Shown here: in pieces, positions 11,601-23,809 of the stretch
How the letters are laid out: every line of letters starts with the position of its first letter
Numbering within the stretch: position 1 is the first letter of the stretch
Assembly (NCBI GenBank): GCA_013115125.1
Contig: JABANN010000001.1
Span: 186,001 to 250,000 of the forward strand
DNA length: 64,000 nucleotides
From: Perkinsus olseni
Taxonomy: Eukaryota > Perkinsozoa > Perkinsida
Direction: 5' to 3'
Translations under genes and position numbers: made by a program
The notes under the pieces: generated by a model
The model's database searches: none
Told to the model about the DNA's origin: nothing
What the model saw: the letters and a program-made list of their open reading frames with translations, nothing else

Positions 11601-14600
11601 CGGCGACGAGGATGAGGATGATGAGGAGGCGTGAGTGTCTCGGGGAACTGCTGGTTTCGACGCGGAATGAGATGGGTCTTTCCTGGGTTGCTGGAGTATT
11701 AGCTTGTGAGCTTCATCGTTGAGGAGGCGGCCTGAGCAGCGGCAGGTGTATCGATTCCCTGGTCAGGTTCCTGATGGGCTTGCATGGCGATGATGACATG
11801 GAGTTGGATGATGAGGATGAATTTGATGATGACGATGATATGATGCTGGACGAGGACGAAGGCCACTACCATCCAGGCGAGCATGACGACGACGAGGATG
11901 CCGACGATTTGCCGATCTTCAGTACCAGGGCCCGGAGGCGGGTGAGTTGTGGACGGCCTTGTGGAGGCTCTCTGATAGCTGTTCGTTTGTAGTCCGATGA
12001 TGGCGATGATGGTGAGGATACTCTTGGACGAGGCAGGCGTGAGGCGGATGAGGAAGCGATTAAACGTGAGTTGGGCTTTGCGGCTGCGACGGCATGGACT
12101 AGGTTTTTACTATGGCGAGGTATGGTGGCAGAGGCGTGTGGTCGCAGAGGGCGGGGGCATAGTACTCGAAGGCGGGCTAGCGGTGAGGACAAGGATCTCG
12201 GAGGACTTGTCGATGAACACGACTCTCCACGTAGCGCCAGTCGAAGCGGCAGAGGTGACCTGACTCGGTCTCAAGAGCTGCTGGCTGACCAGAATGATGT
12301 GGCTTGAGCGTATTTTATATTTTTACGTGTTATAGGAGGTGCGGTAACTGATCGAAAGTCGAAGTCCGACTGTGCTACTACTCCGGTGAAGGCACAGGAG
12401 CCCACGGGAGTAGTGATCTTCCTTGACGGTCGCCCTATCCCGAGCCATCTGACAGCGGTAAGTACCCGACTGTTGGGCCACGGTTTTCTATAGTTGTTGT
12501 GGCAGGTTCAAGCTGTGTGGTTGGCAGCTAGTCGAGAGTCTAGCGGCGCACTCTCGGCGGTTGGTACTGACGAGTCTGCTGGCGTGGTGTGTCGAGCCTC
12601 GTCGCGGTCGCTGCGTAATGCGAAGCCTCCGCCGGAGAAGGTGTCGAGGTTCACCATCGCTGCTGACGTGACCAGTAAGCGGGAGGTTTTGGTGAAAATG
12701 TGGTATAAGATTGTCAGATGAGCGCATCGCCGAGGAGGTGGATGACGGCGGGAAGGCAGATGGTGCGGGCAAGCCGGGCATCAGTGCAGTGATCTCTACT
12801 ATCTGGGGTAGGGCTCATTGGGGGCGGGGAGTGGGCAGCTCACTGTCAACGGAGTACCCACACGCAGGTACTACGCACAATTTCGAATTCGAGCTCACTT
12901 TCGACGAGGGAGATGAAAAGAAGTCGGAGGGTGGTCGTCTGCCCTCTACCACACCTTTCCCTCATGAGCCCAAGGCTGTGGTATGTGATCGTCCACTGGC
13001 TATGAAGGAGCGTGTGAAGGCGGCGGCGGAGGCTGTGGAAGAGCATTTCGGCCAGTTGGAGGGACAGCACTGGGACGGTCTGGATCGCCTTGTCGAGGTA
13101 CGAGGATCTTTTTCAGTCGGATTCGTATCCTTTCCGTCACCATTCGCGGGCTTTGAGCGGAGCGATGCAATTCGTCTACTGTTAGTTACTGGTATCACTA
13201 TCGAAGCTCCGCCCGAAGGATTCTCCTGTGCGGTGGTCGAACTTCGCTTGTCTGATGCTTTCCAAGCGACAGCTAGCAGCCTCAAGCTCCCCGTTGGCTC
13301 TGATCACCAACATACCGGCTGATCTGAAGGTAATAGCAGCAACCAAGGCGCCAGCCGCAGTCGTTGTTGAGCAGGCCTCGGTCGTCGGTAAGGGAACAGA
13401 GGAAGTCTCTAGGCATCACACCAAGCTGGTGTCCGTTGCCCCTGTGCTGTTTGATACTGAGACGAGGCGTAAGCTATCAGCAGTTCTGTGGGTCGATCAT
13501 AGGGAGCTGTTGTTCAGGAAGAGTGATGGCATCATCGTGTTTTGGCCTGCATCGGGCGCTGCAGAGTATCAGCGAGGCAACTACTGCGGCTACCGATACT
13601 ACCAGCTCCTCGACGTCACAACAGCTGACGGCGCTGCCGAGACAGAAGGTGTGAGCTCGTGTCGAGTCATTGCTGGGCAGTGATGTTTGCGGTAAGGTAC
13701 GGATTCGCCGCGAGAAGCTGCTCGAGTCCGCGGTTGTCGTGATGAACGTTTTTGGCGCTGGGAAGGGGAAGGCGTCAGCGGCGCTGGAGGTGGAATTCTT
13801 GGTAAGCCGCAGATCGGCCCTGCCGGTGTCGGCTGAGGGGTATCTTGTTTACTTCAGGGAGAAGTGGGAACGGGCTCGGGCCCGACCAACGAGTTTTATG
13901 CGTGCGTTGCGGAGGAGCTGAAGAAGGTCCCATGCTTCTCTCGAGACTCGGAGTCGAGGCTCTTCCCTATGCCGGTGGCTGAGCAAGATGGTTGCAACGC
14001 CGAGGCCTATCGTAAGGCTCTTATGGAGTGCCCGGTGACCGAAGGATTGCTCTTAGGCAAAGTCCTGGCGGCTGCGGCGGAACAGCGGAAGAACCCACCC
14101 AAGACGACACCTGAGCGGAGCGATCATTCACCGGCCCATCGTGGAAGGAGCAATAGCGAAGGTGAGTGCTTCTCTTGCCCACCTATCAATGCCAATCCTG
14201 CGGGTAGTGGAGAAGAGATCTTGGCACTGCTCTTACTGAGAACGGGGCACTCAGAACTGCTAAGTGTTGATTAGTGGCGTCTGAGGTTGATGTGGCTGTC
14301 TCTTTTAGTGTCGGACATATCGGAGGCGGCAGGGGACGTGACAGCCAGTATTGGTATCGGTAGTCCGGCTGCCTCACCTGCCAACAAGGATGGTGATGGC
14401 GCTAACAAGGTAGCGGGAGGTGCTCTTTAATGGGGGCTACTTGCAGCTTTGGCGATCAGGGATCATCGCGCGGGAAGGGAACGACGGTTGAGTCGGACTC
14501 GAATAAGAGCCTTCCATCGGTGCTTGAGGCGTGGAGGCTGGCTGGTCATATCGTAGCCAGGTGTATACTCGATAACAGGCTGGTGGACCTGGATGTAGGG

Positions 14601-15944
14601 GGATGGAGGGCCGCGCCTTTCTGGAGGCATGCAGAGGTTGTCAGATTCATCCGGTCATGTGGGAGCTGGTCAAAGAGATTCTTGCTACTGAAGACGTCGC
14701 GAGGGTGGAGCTTCCTTGTGTAAGGTTCGCCCCGTTGGTATCGCCGTTGCAGTGGCTCTTGATAGGTCTACTACCTCTCCCAAGTGGACCCCACCCTGCA
14801 TCGGACTTTGCTGTCGCTGAAGGGCATGGCGGCTGAGGAGCTGCGGGCCCTCGAGATCAGCGCCGCCAAGGTCTGTTGTCGATCATTCACGCGAGTTGGG
14901 CAGTCGAGGTTGTTCGTCTGCAGGTTCCTGGGTATGAGAAGATCTCCCTCCCCGGGCTGCGTGGCAATGTGACCTGTAAAAACGTTGGGAAGGTTGTAGA
15001 GGGAGTGGCGACGGCTGTGACGTACACTGGGGTGTACTGGCAAGTAGGGTGGCGAGAACGCCCAGCTCGCTGCAGTTAGAGATGGCTGTGTTCTCAGCTC
15101 CGTGCTTTCGCCGATGCTTTTGCCGAGATATTGTCGCCGTCAGCACTGTCGTTGTGGCGGTCCGAGGATGAGCTCACCGAGCTGGTGAGATGGGGAAGGG
15201 TGCTTGACTGCGCCGCAGGGATTGTCAATACCTGTGGAGAGATCTTCTAAGGAACCAGCTTGGTTGTTTCTCTGACACGTATGCTCTCGTGAGTCGTACA
15301 ACTTAGCCCTTCGCAACGCTAGCCTTGCTCAGTGATGTCGCTGAACTCGGATGGGTTTGCGACCTAAGGTGCTTGCGATCTCAGACTTACGGTTCATCGG
15401 CCGCTCGACCAGAGTACTGGACGAAGGAGCATCTCCTTAGTGCTATACAGCCCAAGCACGGTTACACGTCGAGTTCATCAGCAGTGCAATACCTAGTAGA
15501 AGTCATGGCCAACGAGTTGACGCCCGACCAGCGCCAGCAGCTGGTACTACATTACAGAAGGAATTTTTCTAGGTCGTGGATGGTGTTCATTATTTTCCGA
15601 TGCAGGTTCGATTCCTGACTGGCTCGCCGACGCTGCCGATCGGAGGCTTCGCTGCCCTCAAGCCTCAACTCACTGTTGTTAGACAGGTGCGCCGCCTTCT
15701 CGGCAGTCTGTTGGACGTACCCACTTTTTTCAGGTCCTGGACGACGACAGTGCCAACCCGGACGATTTCCTGCCGAGCGTTATGACGTGCGCTAGCTTCA
15801 TGAAGCTGCCCGACTACTCTTCTAAGGAGGTCAGTGGCTGTCTGCTGCTGAGCATTCGCTCGACTCATCGTTGTGAGATAGGTTTTGAAGCGTCAGCTGG
15901 TGAAGGCGATCTCGGAAGGCCAGAAGGCATTCCTGATGTCATAG
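5629..15944 (+). CDS. UFD4: UFD4/TRIP12-type HECT E3 ubiquitin-protein ligase, many small introns
   Basis: The first exon (ATG 5629, [18 protein letters not shown]) encodes a S/R/Q-rich basic leader. ARM/HEAT-like blocks typical of UFD4/TRIP12/UPL3 follow: [20 protein letters not shown] and GFPVETAV (about 6800-6890), [10 protein letters not shown] and [11 protein letters not shown] (7160-7280), then [20 protein letters not shown] (7370-7430). Acidic tracts lie at about 11590-11900 ([18 protein letters not shown]). The HECT domain begins near 13691 ([18 protein letters not shown]). It continues through [20 protein letters not shown] and [34 protein letters not shown] and [18 protein letters not shown], whose TGC at 15788-15790 is the catalytic cysteine. 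It ends [17 protein letters not shown]. The last intron (about 52 nt) interrupts SSKE/VLKRQL. Family role: ubiquitin-fusion degradation and N-degron/quality-control ubiquitination. I estimate more than 20 introns; not every exon was fixed. Confidence 0.9.
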
Positions 15945-17542
15945 AAGCCGCTTGTGGTTGCCGTTAAGTCGAGTCTCTCCGTCCGACGGATTCCGTCGTA
16001 CCATTAATCTTGTACCATTGTTGTTTGCTGTGTCTCCATCGGCGGCAGTAGTAGTAGAATCGTAGAGAGTGTATCAATCATTATCGCTGTCAGTCATTGT
16101 GATGTTACTTTTGCTTTACTCGCGATACGGGCCTTCTGATGTGCCCGTTGTTGTGATTGCAGCGTCGTTTGTCGTGTCGTTGTTGGATCCTCAGTCTCAT
16201 CGAACTCACTGAATCAGAGTCCAGTACTTGCTGGTCCAGTCGTCTATGCTATTGCTTGTGATGCAGAATAGGTAGATTTCTAACCACTAGTAGCCGAAGG
16301 AGAATAGTTGCCTAATTTACATGACGAAATAGGGTTGAGTTATTCACACGTGGACAGGACAGTATAGGGACGGTCGGAGTCAACGCTCCCCTTTATCGAC
16401 GGTAATTGAGTTGATCTACAGCTCCTGTATTGTAGACAGTCTGAGCATGGCACTAGTTTCAGCTACTAGAGTGCCGAATTTTCTTATAAATTTTGTGTCG
16501 TAGGCAGATCCTAGTGATACGGCGCGTCTCTTGTGTGGGGGTGAGAGGCGTACAGCGACAGTAGCAATTCGGAATCATCAGGTGTTTTTCGGGCTCGTTA
16601 CAGTCATAGCCGGGTCGCCGTCTCTCAGTCTGGGTGGCGCCATCGATGGATAACTTTCCATAGTAGACAAGACAGGCGAATGGTCAGGTATTGGAAGAAT
16701 TCCTTCTCTTGAATGAGGGAGGACGCCTCGCTGCCATCCAGGGTCGAGGGGGATATTGTCACTTACGCAGCAAGAGGGTCTTAGTCTTGTACTGAGTCCG
16801 ACCAAAACTGTTGCGGAGTTCTGAACTTGGCACACACGAAAGTCCATTTGAGCGTCTTCCTGAGCACGTGTGTCTGTGTATGTGCGCCACTATAGCAGGT
16901 TACTCGTGTGAGTGGGTCAGCAAGCCTCATAGAAGATAATGACCGGAGGCGAGCCCATCTCGGTGTAGCGACCGATTTGTGATCCTCAGCGAATCTCCAC
17001 ACAATCTTGGATCTTGACCCGTCGAGCACAGGTTGTAGCCTACAGGCTGTAAGACAGAAGAAAATGAATCACTAAATCAGAAGAAATGATCCTACTCTTG
17101 AACGGAGGAGGAAGACTGACTTGCAGAGATCTGTGAACTTATGTGCAGCCGCATACACAGACGCTCTGAACTCTGCCGGACCTTACGCTCCGCCCACGCT
17201 CTAGCCAGTTATCAGATCTTTCTCACTCGCTCTCGCTCGCCTTGTGATATTGTCCTTACCAGCGTCCATACAGGCCGTCGTGGAGCTGTGCGTAGTACGG
17301 AGTGCTTTCATACTCCCCTCGTTCCCGATGGCCTCTGCTCCTACTGTTGGCGCTAGCTAGTGAATCATTCACTGTGAATGGATAGTTCAGCTACAGGGGC
17401 TTCTAGCGGCATTGTAGTTGTCTTCTCTTTGGTAGACAGAAATACTCGCTGATGTCCCGCAGAGCTGTGTGGCCTTCGCTGGTGCCATGTGTCGGGCTGA
17501 CGTGCATCCCGGTTCAGTTAGGTTTGTTCTTTGTTGTTCAGT
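15945..17542. other. Intergenic region between HECT ligase and D-lactate dehydrogenase genes
   Basis: The first few hundred bases are AT-richer and probably 3' UTR or spacer. Minus-strand frames at 16578-16847 and 16781-17029 are open for 80-90 codons and might be exons of an unrecognised minus-strand gene, but no domain or consistent splice model emerges. Just before the next ATG the sequence TTGTTGTTCAG looks like a 3' splice site, compatible with an upstream non-coding exon or spliced-leader addition. Confidence 0.35.
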
Positions 17543-19962
17543 ATGACTGACGTTAGATTGTTAGAAAGCGAGAGCACGCAGTCGTCGTTGGACTCTCCGG
17601 TGTCGACAGCCAAAGTAAGTCCCGTTTGCCAGTACGGCTAGAGTTCGCGATTGAGTTGGAGACGATATCCCTTGGTTGTCCAGGTGAGCGAGGTATGCTG
17701 CCCCCCTGAAGGCAAGTACGGGGAAGTGACATCAGAGGTAAGCCTATGATTCATAATTCCGGGAGTCTTGAGCCGCCGTGTGATCTTAGTTCCTCGACAA
17801 GCTACGCGAAGTTCCGGAGTTGGAAGTGTCCGTGGACGAGGACAGTCTCCAATCGTGTGCACGAGACAAAAGCTACCATTTGCCGCATCGGCCAACCGCT
17901 GTGGGAGTGCGTCGGAACAGCGTGTGGGTTATAATGTTCACCAGGTGCTTCACCCGTCATCAACGTCCGCTGTCTCTGGTGCCTTGGCATTGTGCTACGA
18001 GTATCGCATCCCTGTAGCTACTCGTGGCGCGGGCACTGGTTTGGAAGGCGGAGCTATTCTTGCGAGAGGACTTCATGGCGTGGTCCTGAGTATGAGCCTT
18101 ATGATTGCCTCGTGAAAGGTATCGGAGACTTTCGCCATGGTCAGGTACGGAGAAACTGAAGACGATTGATTTCGATGAGACTTCTATGTCGTGCTGGGTC
18201 GGCGCAGGTGTGAGGAAGACTCAGCTCAACAAGTGAGGGAGCATCCAGCACTGTTAGAGGCCATGCGTTGTCTGATATTTGGAAATGCAGGAAAGGTTCT
18301 GTTCGGTAGGTACCTGAATAAATTCGGTTGCTGCTTCCAGTGTGACCCCGGCAGTGATGCGTCCATCGGAGGCCAAGCAAGCACTGGCGCTAGCGGTAAG
18401 CTCCCCTGGCAGCTGCGCGTTTCGGCCCGAAGTAGCGAGTGAGTTTGCAGGTACAACGAGCGTACGATACGGCACATTCAAGGAGAATGTCGTTAGTCTC
18501 ACGGTTGTGACTCCTAGCGGTGACGTCATTGAGAACACTAGGCGACTAGTGAGGAAAAACAGTAAGACGGATGGCGTTGTACTCGGCTGGTCGCCCAGCA
18601 TTCGAGCCTTCCAGGTACGGGCCTTGATTTGACGAGATTGTATCTGGGCTCTGAAGGGAGCCTCGGTGTTATCACTAAGGTTTGCGTAAAAGTGACGAGG
18701 CATCCCAAGGTTATCGCTGGAGGTGAGGCGTGTTGACGGTCTTGGCGTGGCCATAAGGATTCCTTGTAGGCATCATATGCTTCCCTAGCGTTGAGAAGGC
18801 TGTGGAGGCCGTGCTGGAGATCTCCAAGAGCAAGTAAGTTGCCGTTGTCCTCTCCCTCGTCTTGACTCTGTTATTGTGGTTGGTTTCAGCATTCCTGATC
18901 TATCTCGTGGTGAGCTGATGACGGGTGCGGCGGTTCGACAGGGGAATGCCTTCTTTGGGTGTAAATACACGGAACTGCCCTCTCTGTGCTTCGAGTGCCA
19001 GTGCTCGGACTTCAAGGCAGCTGATAGGTACAAGAGGCTCTTCGCGCTGTTTGTGTGCGATCGCCTTTGTCCTTAGGGCGTGCTGTGAAGTGATGGACAT
19101 AGCGAAAACGTGTGGCGGCACGGATATCAGGGCTACTGATAATAAGGACGCTTTGGACACTCTATGGTAGAGGGAGATGCTCGATGTGGTCATGTGGGTC
19201 AGTTTTGTCTTTTAGGACTCTTCGTCGTGGTGCATTTTATTCGACGAAGAATACTCGCAGAGGAGAGAAGGGAATCTCTGTCTTCGTTAGCGATGCGTGC
19301 GTCCCTCTGGTCAACCTCCCCAAGGTCATCACGGAAACCGAAAACATTTATCAGGTAGGCGGGTCTAGAGCTCGCTGCTGGGGTTGGTGAGTTGGTGTTG
19401 TTATGGTTGCAGAGCATCTTCCACAACGTGGACACCCTGTGCATTGTTGCACATATTTTTGATGGTAACTTCCACGCTATGATCCCTACCAAGGAAGATG
19501 AGGTTGACAAGATCGAGGAGTTCAGTGACAGACTCGCTGACATAGTGCTCGAAGCAGGAGGTGAGTCGGTCGCTGGAACGTTGTACGTCCGTCTGATCTC
19601 TCCTGTCTGTGACGCCCAGACAGTAGAGATTGTCAGGAACTCCCAGACTGGGAGGGGCTCTGTTGTCTCATCATGTGATGGAAACGAGGGTCTCGAGCGG
19701 CTGGCATTCCGTGGTCGTTCGTTGTTATGTTGATAATTTGTCAGGGAGCGTCAGCGGCGAGCACGGAGTCGGTCTTGGAAAGGCTCGCTATGTAGAACGC
19801 GAGTTTGGCACAGTAGGGTGTTGGGGGTGGTCTTGTCAGTAGGACTCCTTCGAGTGCTGCCTTTAGAGTGGTATCAAAGTAATGCAGCGAGTGAAGGAGG
19901 CTTTGGACCCTCGCGGCATCATGAACCCCGGCAAGTCCTACTACATGAGCAGCAAACTGTGA
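17543..19962 (+). CDS. FAD-linked D-lactate dehydrogenase / GlcD-type D-2-hydroxyacid oxidoreductase with C-terminal SKL
   Basis: Multi-exon gene from ATG 17543 (MTDVRLLESESTQ) to TGA 19960-19962. The PCMH/FAD-binding domain is clear: DKSYHLPHRPTAV spliced to VLHPSSTSAVSGALALCYEY, then RIPVATRGAGTGLEGGA (FAD pyrophosphate loop), DPGSDASIGGQASTGASG, VRYGTFKENVVSLTVVTPSG and LYLGSEGSLGVITKVCVKVT. The C-terminal FAD-oxidase domain has AKTCGGTDIRATDNKDALDT, NVDTLCIVAHIFDGNFHAM and GSVSGEHGVGLGKARYVERE, followed by DPRGIMNPGKSYYMSSKL. Closest known families are D-lactate dehydrogenase (LDHD/Dld1) and GlcD. Such enzymes oxidise D-lactate or related D-2-hydroxyacids, passing electrons from FAD onward. 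The C-terminal tripeptide SKL is a canonical type 1 peroxisomal signal, and no strong mitochondrial presequence is seen in the first exon. At least eight short introns are present. Exact substrate is inferred only from family. Confidence 0.88.
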
Positions 19963-20041
19963 ATGAAAATAAAGATGAGCTGAAGACGATGTTGTGACGT
20001 TGTTCGATGTTTGGTCGTTTCGCGACTACTTTTTAATTTAT

Positions 20042-22107
20042 ATGAACAGTTTCTTGCGAAGTCATCGGTTGTGTTCGCTAGTATGGCGTGGCTTGAGTGG
20101 GGCCTTGGCAATCTGACCGCGACACCAACCTCTGGATAGAAACTACTCTTTGCATGAACCATTGTTGTTGGCTGCTGAAGACCTCAAAAACGCACGAATG
20201 CGTACGAACGTGGATGGTGGGAAGTCTGTTGATGGCGCTGGTTTGTAGGTCTTCGCTTATCGCCAAGATCATTGCCCTGAAGTGATCGATGTAGGAGCAT
20301 TGTGTAGGCTGGCGGGAACCCTGTGGGACTCGGTGGATGAGTAAGATCCCAGCCTTGACCTGTCGGTCCGGGGTTGGGCTTGGCTAGGGACCGCGATGCT
20401 CGTTTCGCTGCCGACGAAATGGGAAAATATTCTTCCGCGTCGCTGTGGTGACAATATCCCTTGCTGAGCCTTGGTGGAGCTTCATGTATTTCTCGTTTTA
20501 ATCTGCCCTGGTGGAGCTAGGAACTTCTCGAATGACTTCTACCGCCAGGACCAACCCGGGATTGGCAATGCGCGTTTGCAGGTGCAGCGCAGGCAGCTCA
20601 AGCGAGGTCCGCAGAGGGCGTTTATCAAGGACAGATGTCTTGCTTGGGCCCCCGTCGTTACGAATGCTCATAGCGTCCTTGGGAAGGTGTACATGGCGGG
20701 CGTGGACGATATCGGAATGGACCTCCTGCTGGTCACCGAGCCGCGGACTAGGATCCACGAGAGCTACTGCGAGCTCGTGTGCCACGCCCTGGTCGACGAA
20801 GTAGGCGCGTGAGGGCTGATCTATAATAGCGACGGCGACAGATTCTCTCCGATGGCGACCTGGTCGGCCGTTTACAAGAGTTCGTTGAGAGAATCGATGC
20901 CCAGGTCACAGTGAGCGAGGATTACACAGTCGAGTGAGGCTTCTGAACAGCACCGTGTTTGACCTCCTTCACACAGAAGCATGTGCAGTGAAGGTCACGG
21001 TGCCTATGAACTACCCCAAGCTGATTCAGTTGTTGTCGATAAAGTGAAGGGAGTGTTCCTGTGTATCCACTGGCTGACTCTATTCTACTTCAAGATCATC
21101 TGTACGGTTCATGATCGCGTGCGGAGCATCTCAAGAGGCCTGGGAGAAGTTCTAGAGCTCTCCGCGCGAACTTGTGATGCCGTATTGGGCGCCCTTGTCT
21201 ACGGGTGAGGGAATCTTTGGTCTCTGCTGGCACAAAATGGACCTACGACAACCCTCAGGCCAGCTAAAAGCGTGGCTCTTGAGCGTTGGGTGGTCAACCC
21301 TGGTGGTGAGGGAATGACGATACACCTTCTTCTCTCACATAAGGAGGAGAAGGAGGATGCAACTGATGTGAGTATCCGGGGCTCGATTTCTCCCATAGCG
21401 CCGATTTTGACGGCTATTGCACCAGGGTCTGCGGTGGGCGCTCCTCGACGTAACAGAGAACTTCCCCGAGCTACCTGTTGGCTACCACGCAGTGCTCGTG
21501 TTCGATAGTGCTGAATCGCTACTAAAGGCAGAAGCGATGGAGACTTCCAACACTGTGATGAAGTTGGACCTCGGTTCTCTTAACAACGACGGTGAGTCAG
21601 TTGATACGATCCCGGTGGTGGCGCTTGCGCTGGAAAATGCTTGGAGCTATTCTATCAGGTCAGGTGAATCGACCGTGCCGGCCACGGCAAGGGATGTTCA
21701 TCCGGTGATTCCCAGTGCAACTCCGAGAGAAGCAGGAGAGCTAGTGGTGGAGAACGTGGGCCCGAATGAACCGCGTGGTCCTGACAGCGATGGTCACCGT
21801 TCTCGCGAGGGCGCGCATCACTGTGAGGAAGGTGGGGATCTCGGTCTGTGGTGTACACCTAGCCAGCTTCGCGTGTTTCACAGGTTCACCTGCAGCGCGC
21901 AGGCAACCATCAGCAGAGGCCTTCGAGTTTCCGTTGGAAGAACTCCAGGCACAGACGCGGCCCGATTTGGACGAAGAAACTACACTAGGAGTATCGGTGG
22001 TCCCCGTCGTGCCACAGGCAACCAAGGAGCCGAGCTTGCACAGTCAGAGAGCCGCCGCAAGTGGCAGTATTCGTCGAGGCAAGTATAAGAAACCCCATGA
22101 CCCATGA
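20042..22107 (+). CDS. Unrecognised multi-exon gene, possible HMG-box-like segment
   Basis: Several open segments with matching splice sites suggest one plus-strand gene. Around 20250-20340 the frame VFAYRQDHCPEVIDVG, then LCRLAGTLWDSVDE, continues across a short intron into DRDARFAADEMGKYSSA. The spacing of H-x-E, LAGTLWDS and the acidic E-D-R followed by A-x-E-x-G-K-Y resembles helices 2-3 of an HMG box, though the match is weak. Later segments include FIKDRCLAWAPVVTNAHSV, GVDDIGMDLLLVTEP (about 20650-20740) and LRWALLDVTENFPELPVGYH (about 21420-21480, vaguely PH-like). The C-terminal part ends GSIRRGKYKKPHDP-stop at 22107. Start codon and exon order are uncertain, and this could be two genes. 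No function is assigned. Confidence 0.35.
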
Positions 22108-22495
22108 CCAAATGAGACCATGCTTGTCACGCTGTAAAAGCTCTTGCGTTTTCATAAGGTGTTGCGGCGGGTGAAGGGACTTTTCTTGATGGCTTGGGAA
22201 AGGTGAAGGTGAGTTTGTTACTGACAATGTGTCAGTGTGAACAGTTCGACTGACGTGCGCGGACACGTGCCTTCACGCTTCTGGCTACAAGTGAACAAAA
22301 TCACCAACGTGCTCCAGTCGATTGACCTGGGTTGGGAATCGATCAGAATGGCGAGCGCTAAAGATGTGCTCCGGATTCGCGTGCTTGCTCCCTGAGGGTC
22401 GATGATGAGTTGCTCTCTTTCACTACCGATTCTCTCGAAATCAGTGGAGTGCTTTTGTTGCTTCATTGCTCCTCCTTATCCTCTTCGAGCATACC

Positions 22496-23198
22496 ATGCT
22501 AAGCCGTATACTCCCTAGGCTATCCCCTAGGGTCTCCGCCCTGCCCACCCCGGTCAAGACTATGTCCTCGAGATCTCACATTTTCGTAGGAGACCCTCCC
22601 TCCGCTTCTCGAATGCCTCACTCGTTCCTGATGTCGCTGCTTCAATGAGTTCGCTGGTGACCGCTGTCATTATCTTCTCGTTCTTTCAGACACCGATGGA
22701 CTGGATGTTCTACTACTTTCCCAATTACTCGAGAGACAAAGTCGCCTTGATGGCCAGGTCAGCAGCTTTCTTCTGCTTCGTCGTCTGTGTGCAGTAGCGT
22801 TGCCCTTTATTGGTGGACCTTCACGACCGTCGTACTGCTGGCGACTCCAGTCGTTCGTTCAGGCAAATCAAGATCCACTTTGCCATCGGCTTCGCGTTGG
22901 TATTCTTTGTCTATCATCCGCCGTACAAGGGAGCGGACTACGAGAATTTCCACAAGAGCCCTCTGTAAGCCTCGAGTGCGCCTCGACTTCTATGCGGTTC
23001 CCGGCCCCGTTACCAATTCGTGTCTTCCGTCTCACGGCGGTAGTCAACGACGTTCATGCTTGACTGTATGGCATGATCAGCGCACCTTGGCTCAGGTATT
23101 GGTATAAGTATAACAAGTTGGAGCGGAGTGGGCAACTTCAGGAGAACTTGCGCATCAAGAGAGATTGGTTCTACGACGAAGACCCGAATGCTTCCTAG
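22496..23198 (+). CDS. Small two-helix membrane protein, probably mitochondrial, unrecognised
   Basis: I can assemble five exons. Exon 1 is 22496-22585 (MLSRILPRLSPRVSALPTPV..., a basic amphipathic leader typical of mitochondrial presequences). Exon 2 is 22690-22757 (TPMDWMFYYFPNYSRDKVAL). A third short exon starts at 22795 (SVALY) and ends before a 38-nt intron. Exon 4 holds a hydrophobic helix, IHFAIGFALVFFVYHPPYKG, and ends at FHKSP. A strong GTAAGC donor then leads to the last exon from about 23096 (YWYKYNKLERSGQLQENLR ... FYDEDPNAS-stop, 23196-23198). Reading frame is kept at each join. The product is about 120 residues with an aromatic-rich, charged C-terminus. The overall look (presequence, one or two transmembrane helices, small size) fits an accessory subunit of a respiratory complex or ATP synthase. 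That is inference; no family is recognised. Confidence 0.5.
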
Positions 23199-23809
23199 GA
23201 GGCCTGAGTGTCACGCCCGAGACGTGATTCTCGCAACGTTACAGTAGTTGCTAGCAGCTTCTACACCATTACTTGCCCTCTATCGGGTGGCAGCTCCATG
23301 GGTGATCATATTGTGCGGAGAGATAATAACCATTTGCTTTTTAACCTCACTGCAGATGCGTTCGGCTCATGATGCCGGGGTAACGCGTGTTTTCCCCTGG
23401 TGTATTACTTCCCTAGGGATATTCTCTCGCGGTGTCTGGCGCGTCACTTGTGTCACCTCCCGTCAACGCGTGCTAGGTAAACAGCATTGACAGGTGTGTC
23501 TGAAAGCACTTATCTTAGCTGTAATATTCCCTGTGGAAGTAGAGCGATTGAAATCGTGGGTCTTCCCGACGAACCCGTTTTTGGGGCGAGGCGAACTCGG
23601 GCGTGCGCTAATTTCAACCGGGCGCGTTGGTCGTTGGCCGACAGAACACCTCTGATCCACAAGTTGGTCCGATATTGGATTGTCAAAGTTGCGCCTCTAC
23701 TCGGCGAGGGCCGTAGACTAGTGTACCCGACCCCTCGTTGTAACTCTTCGCGGACGCTCGCTCCGGAGCGCTCTGACCTCTGATCCGCAGCAATTACCTT
23801 CCACCACTC
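23199..23809. other. Intergenic, no supported gene
   Basis: Open frames at 23248-23490 and 23487-23783 overlap each other in different phases and show no domain. I treat the stretch as spacer plus the upstream region of the secreted-protein gene at 23810. Confidence 0.3.
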
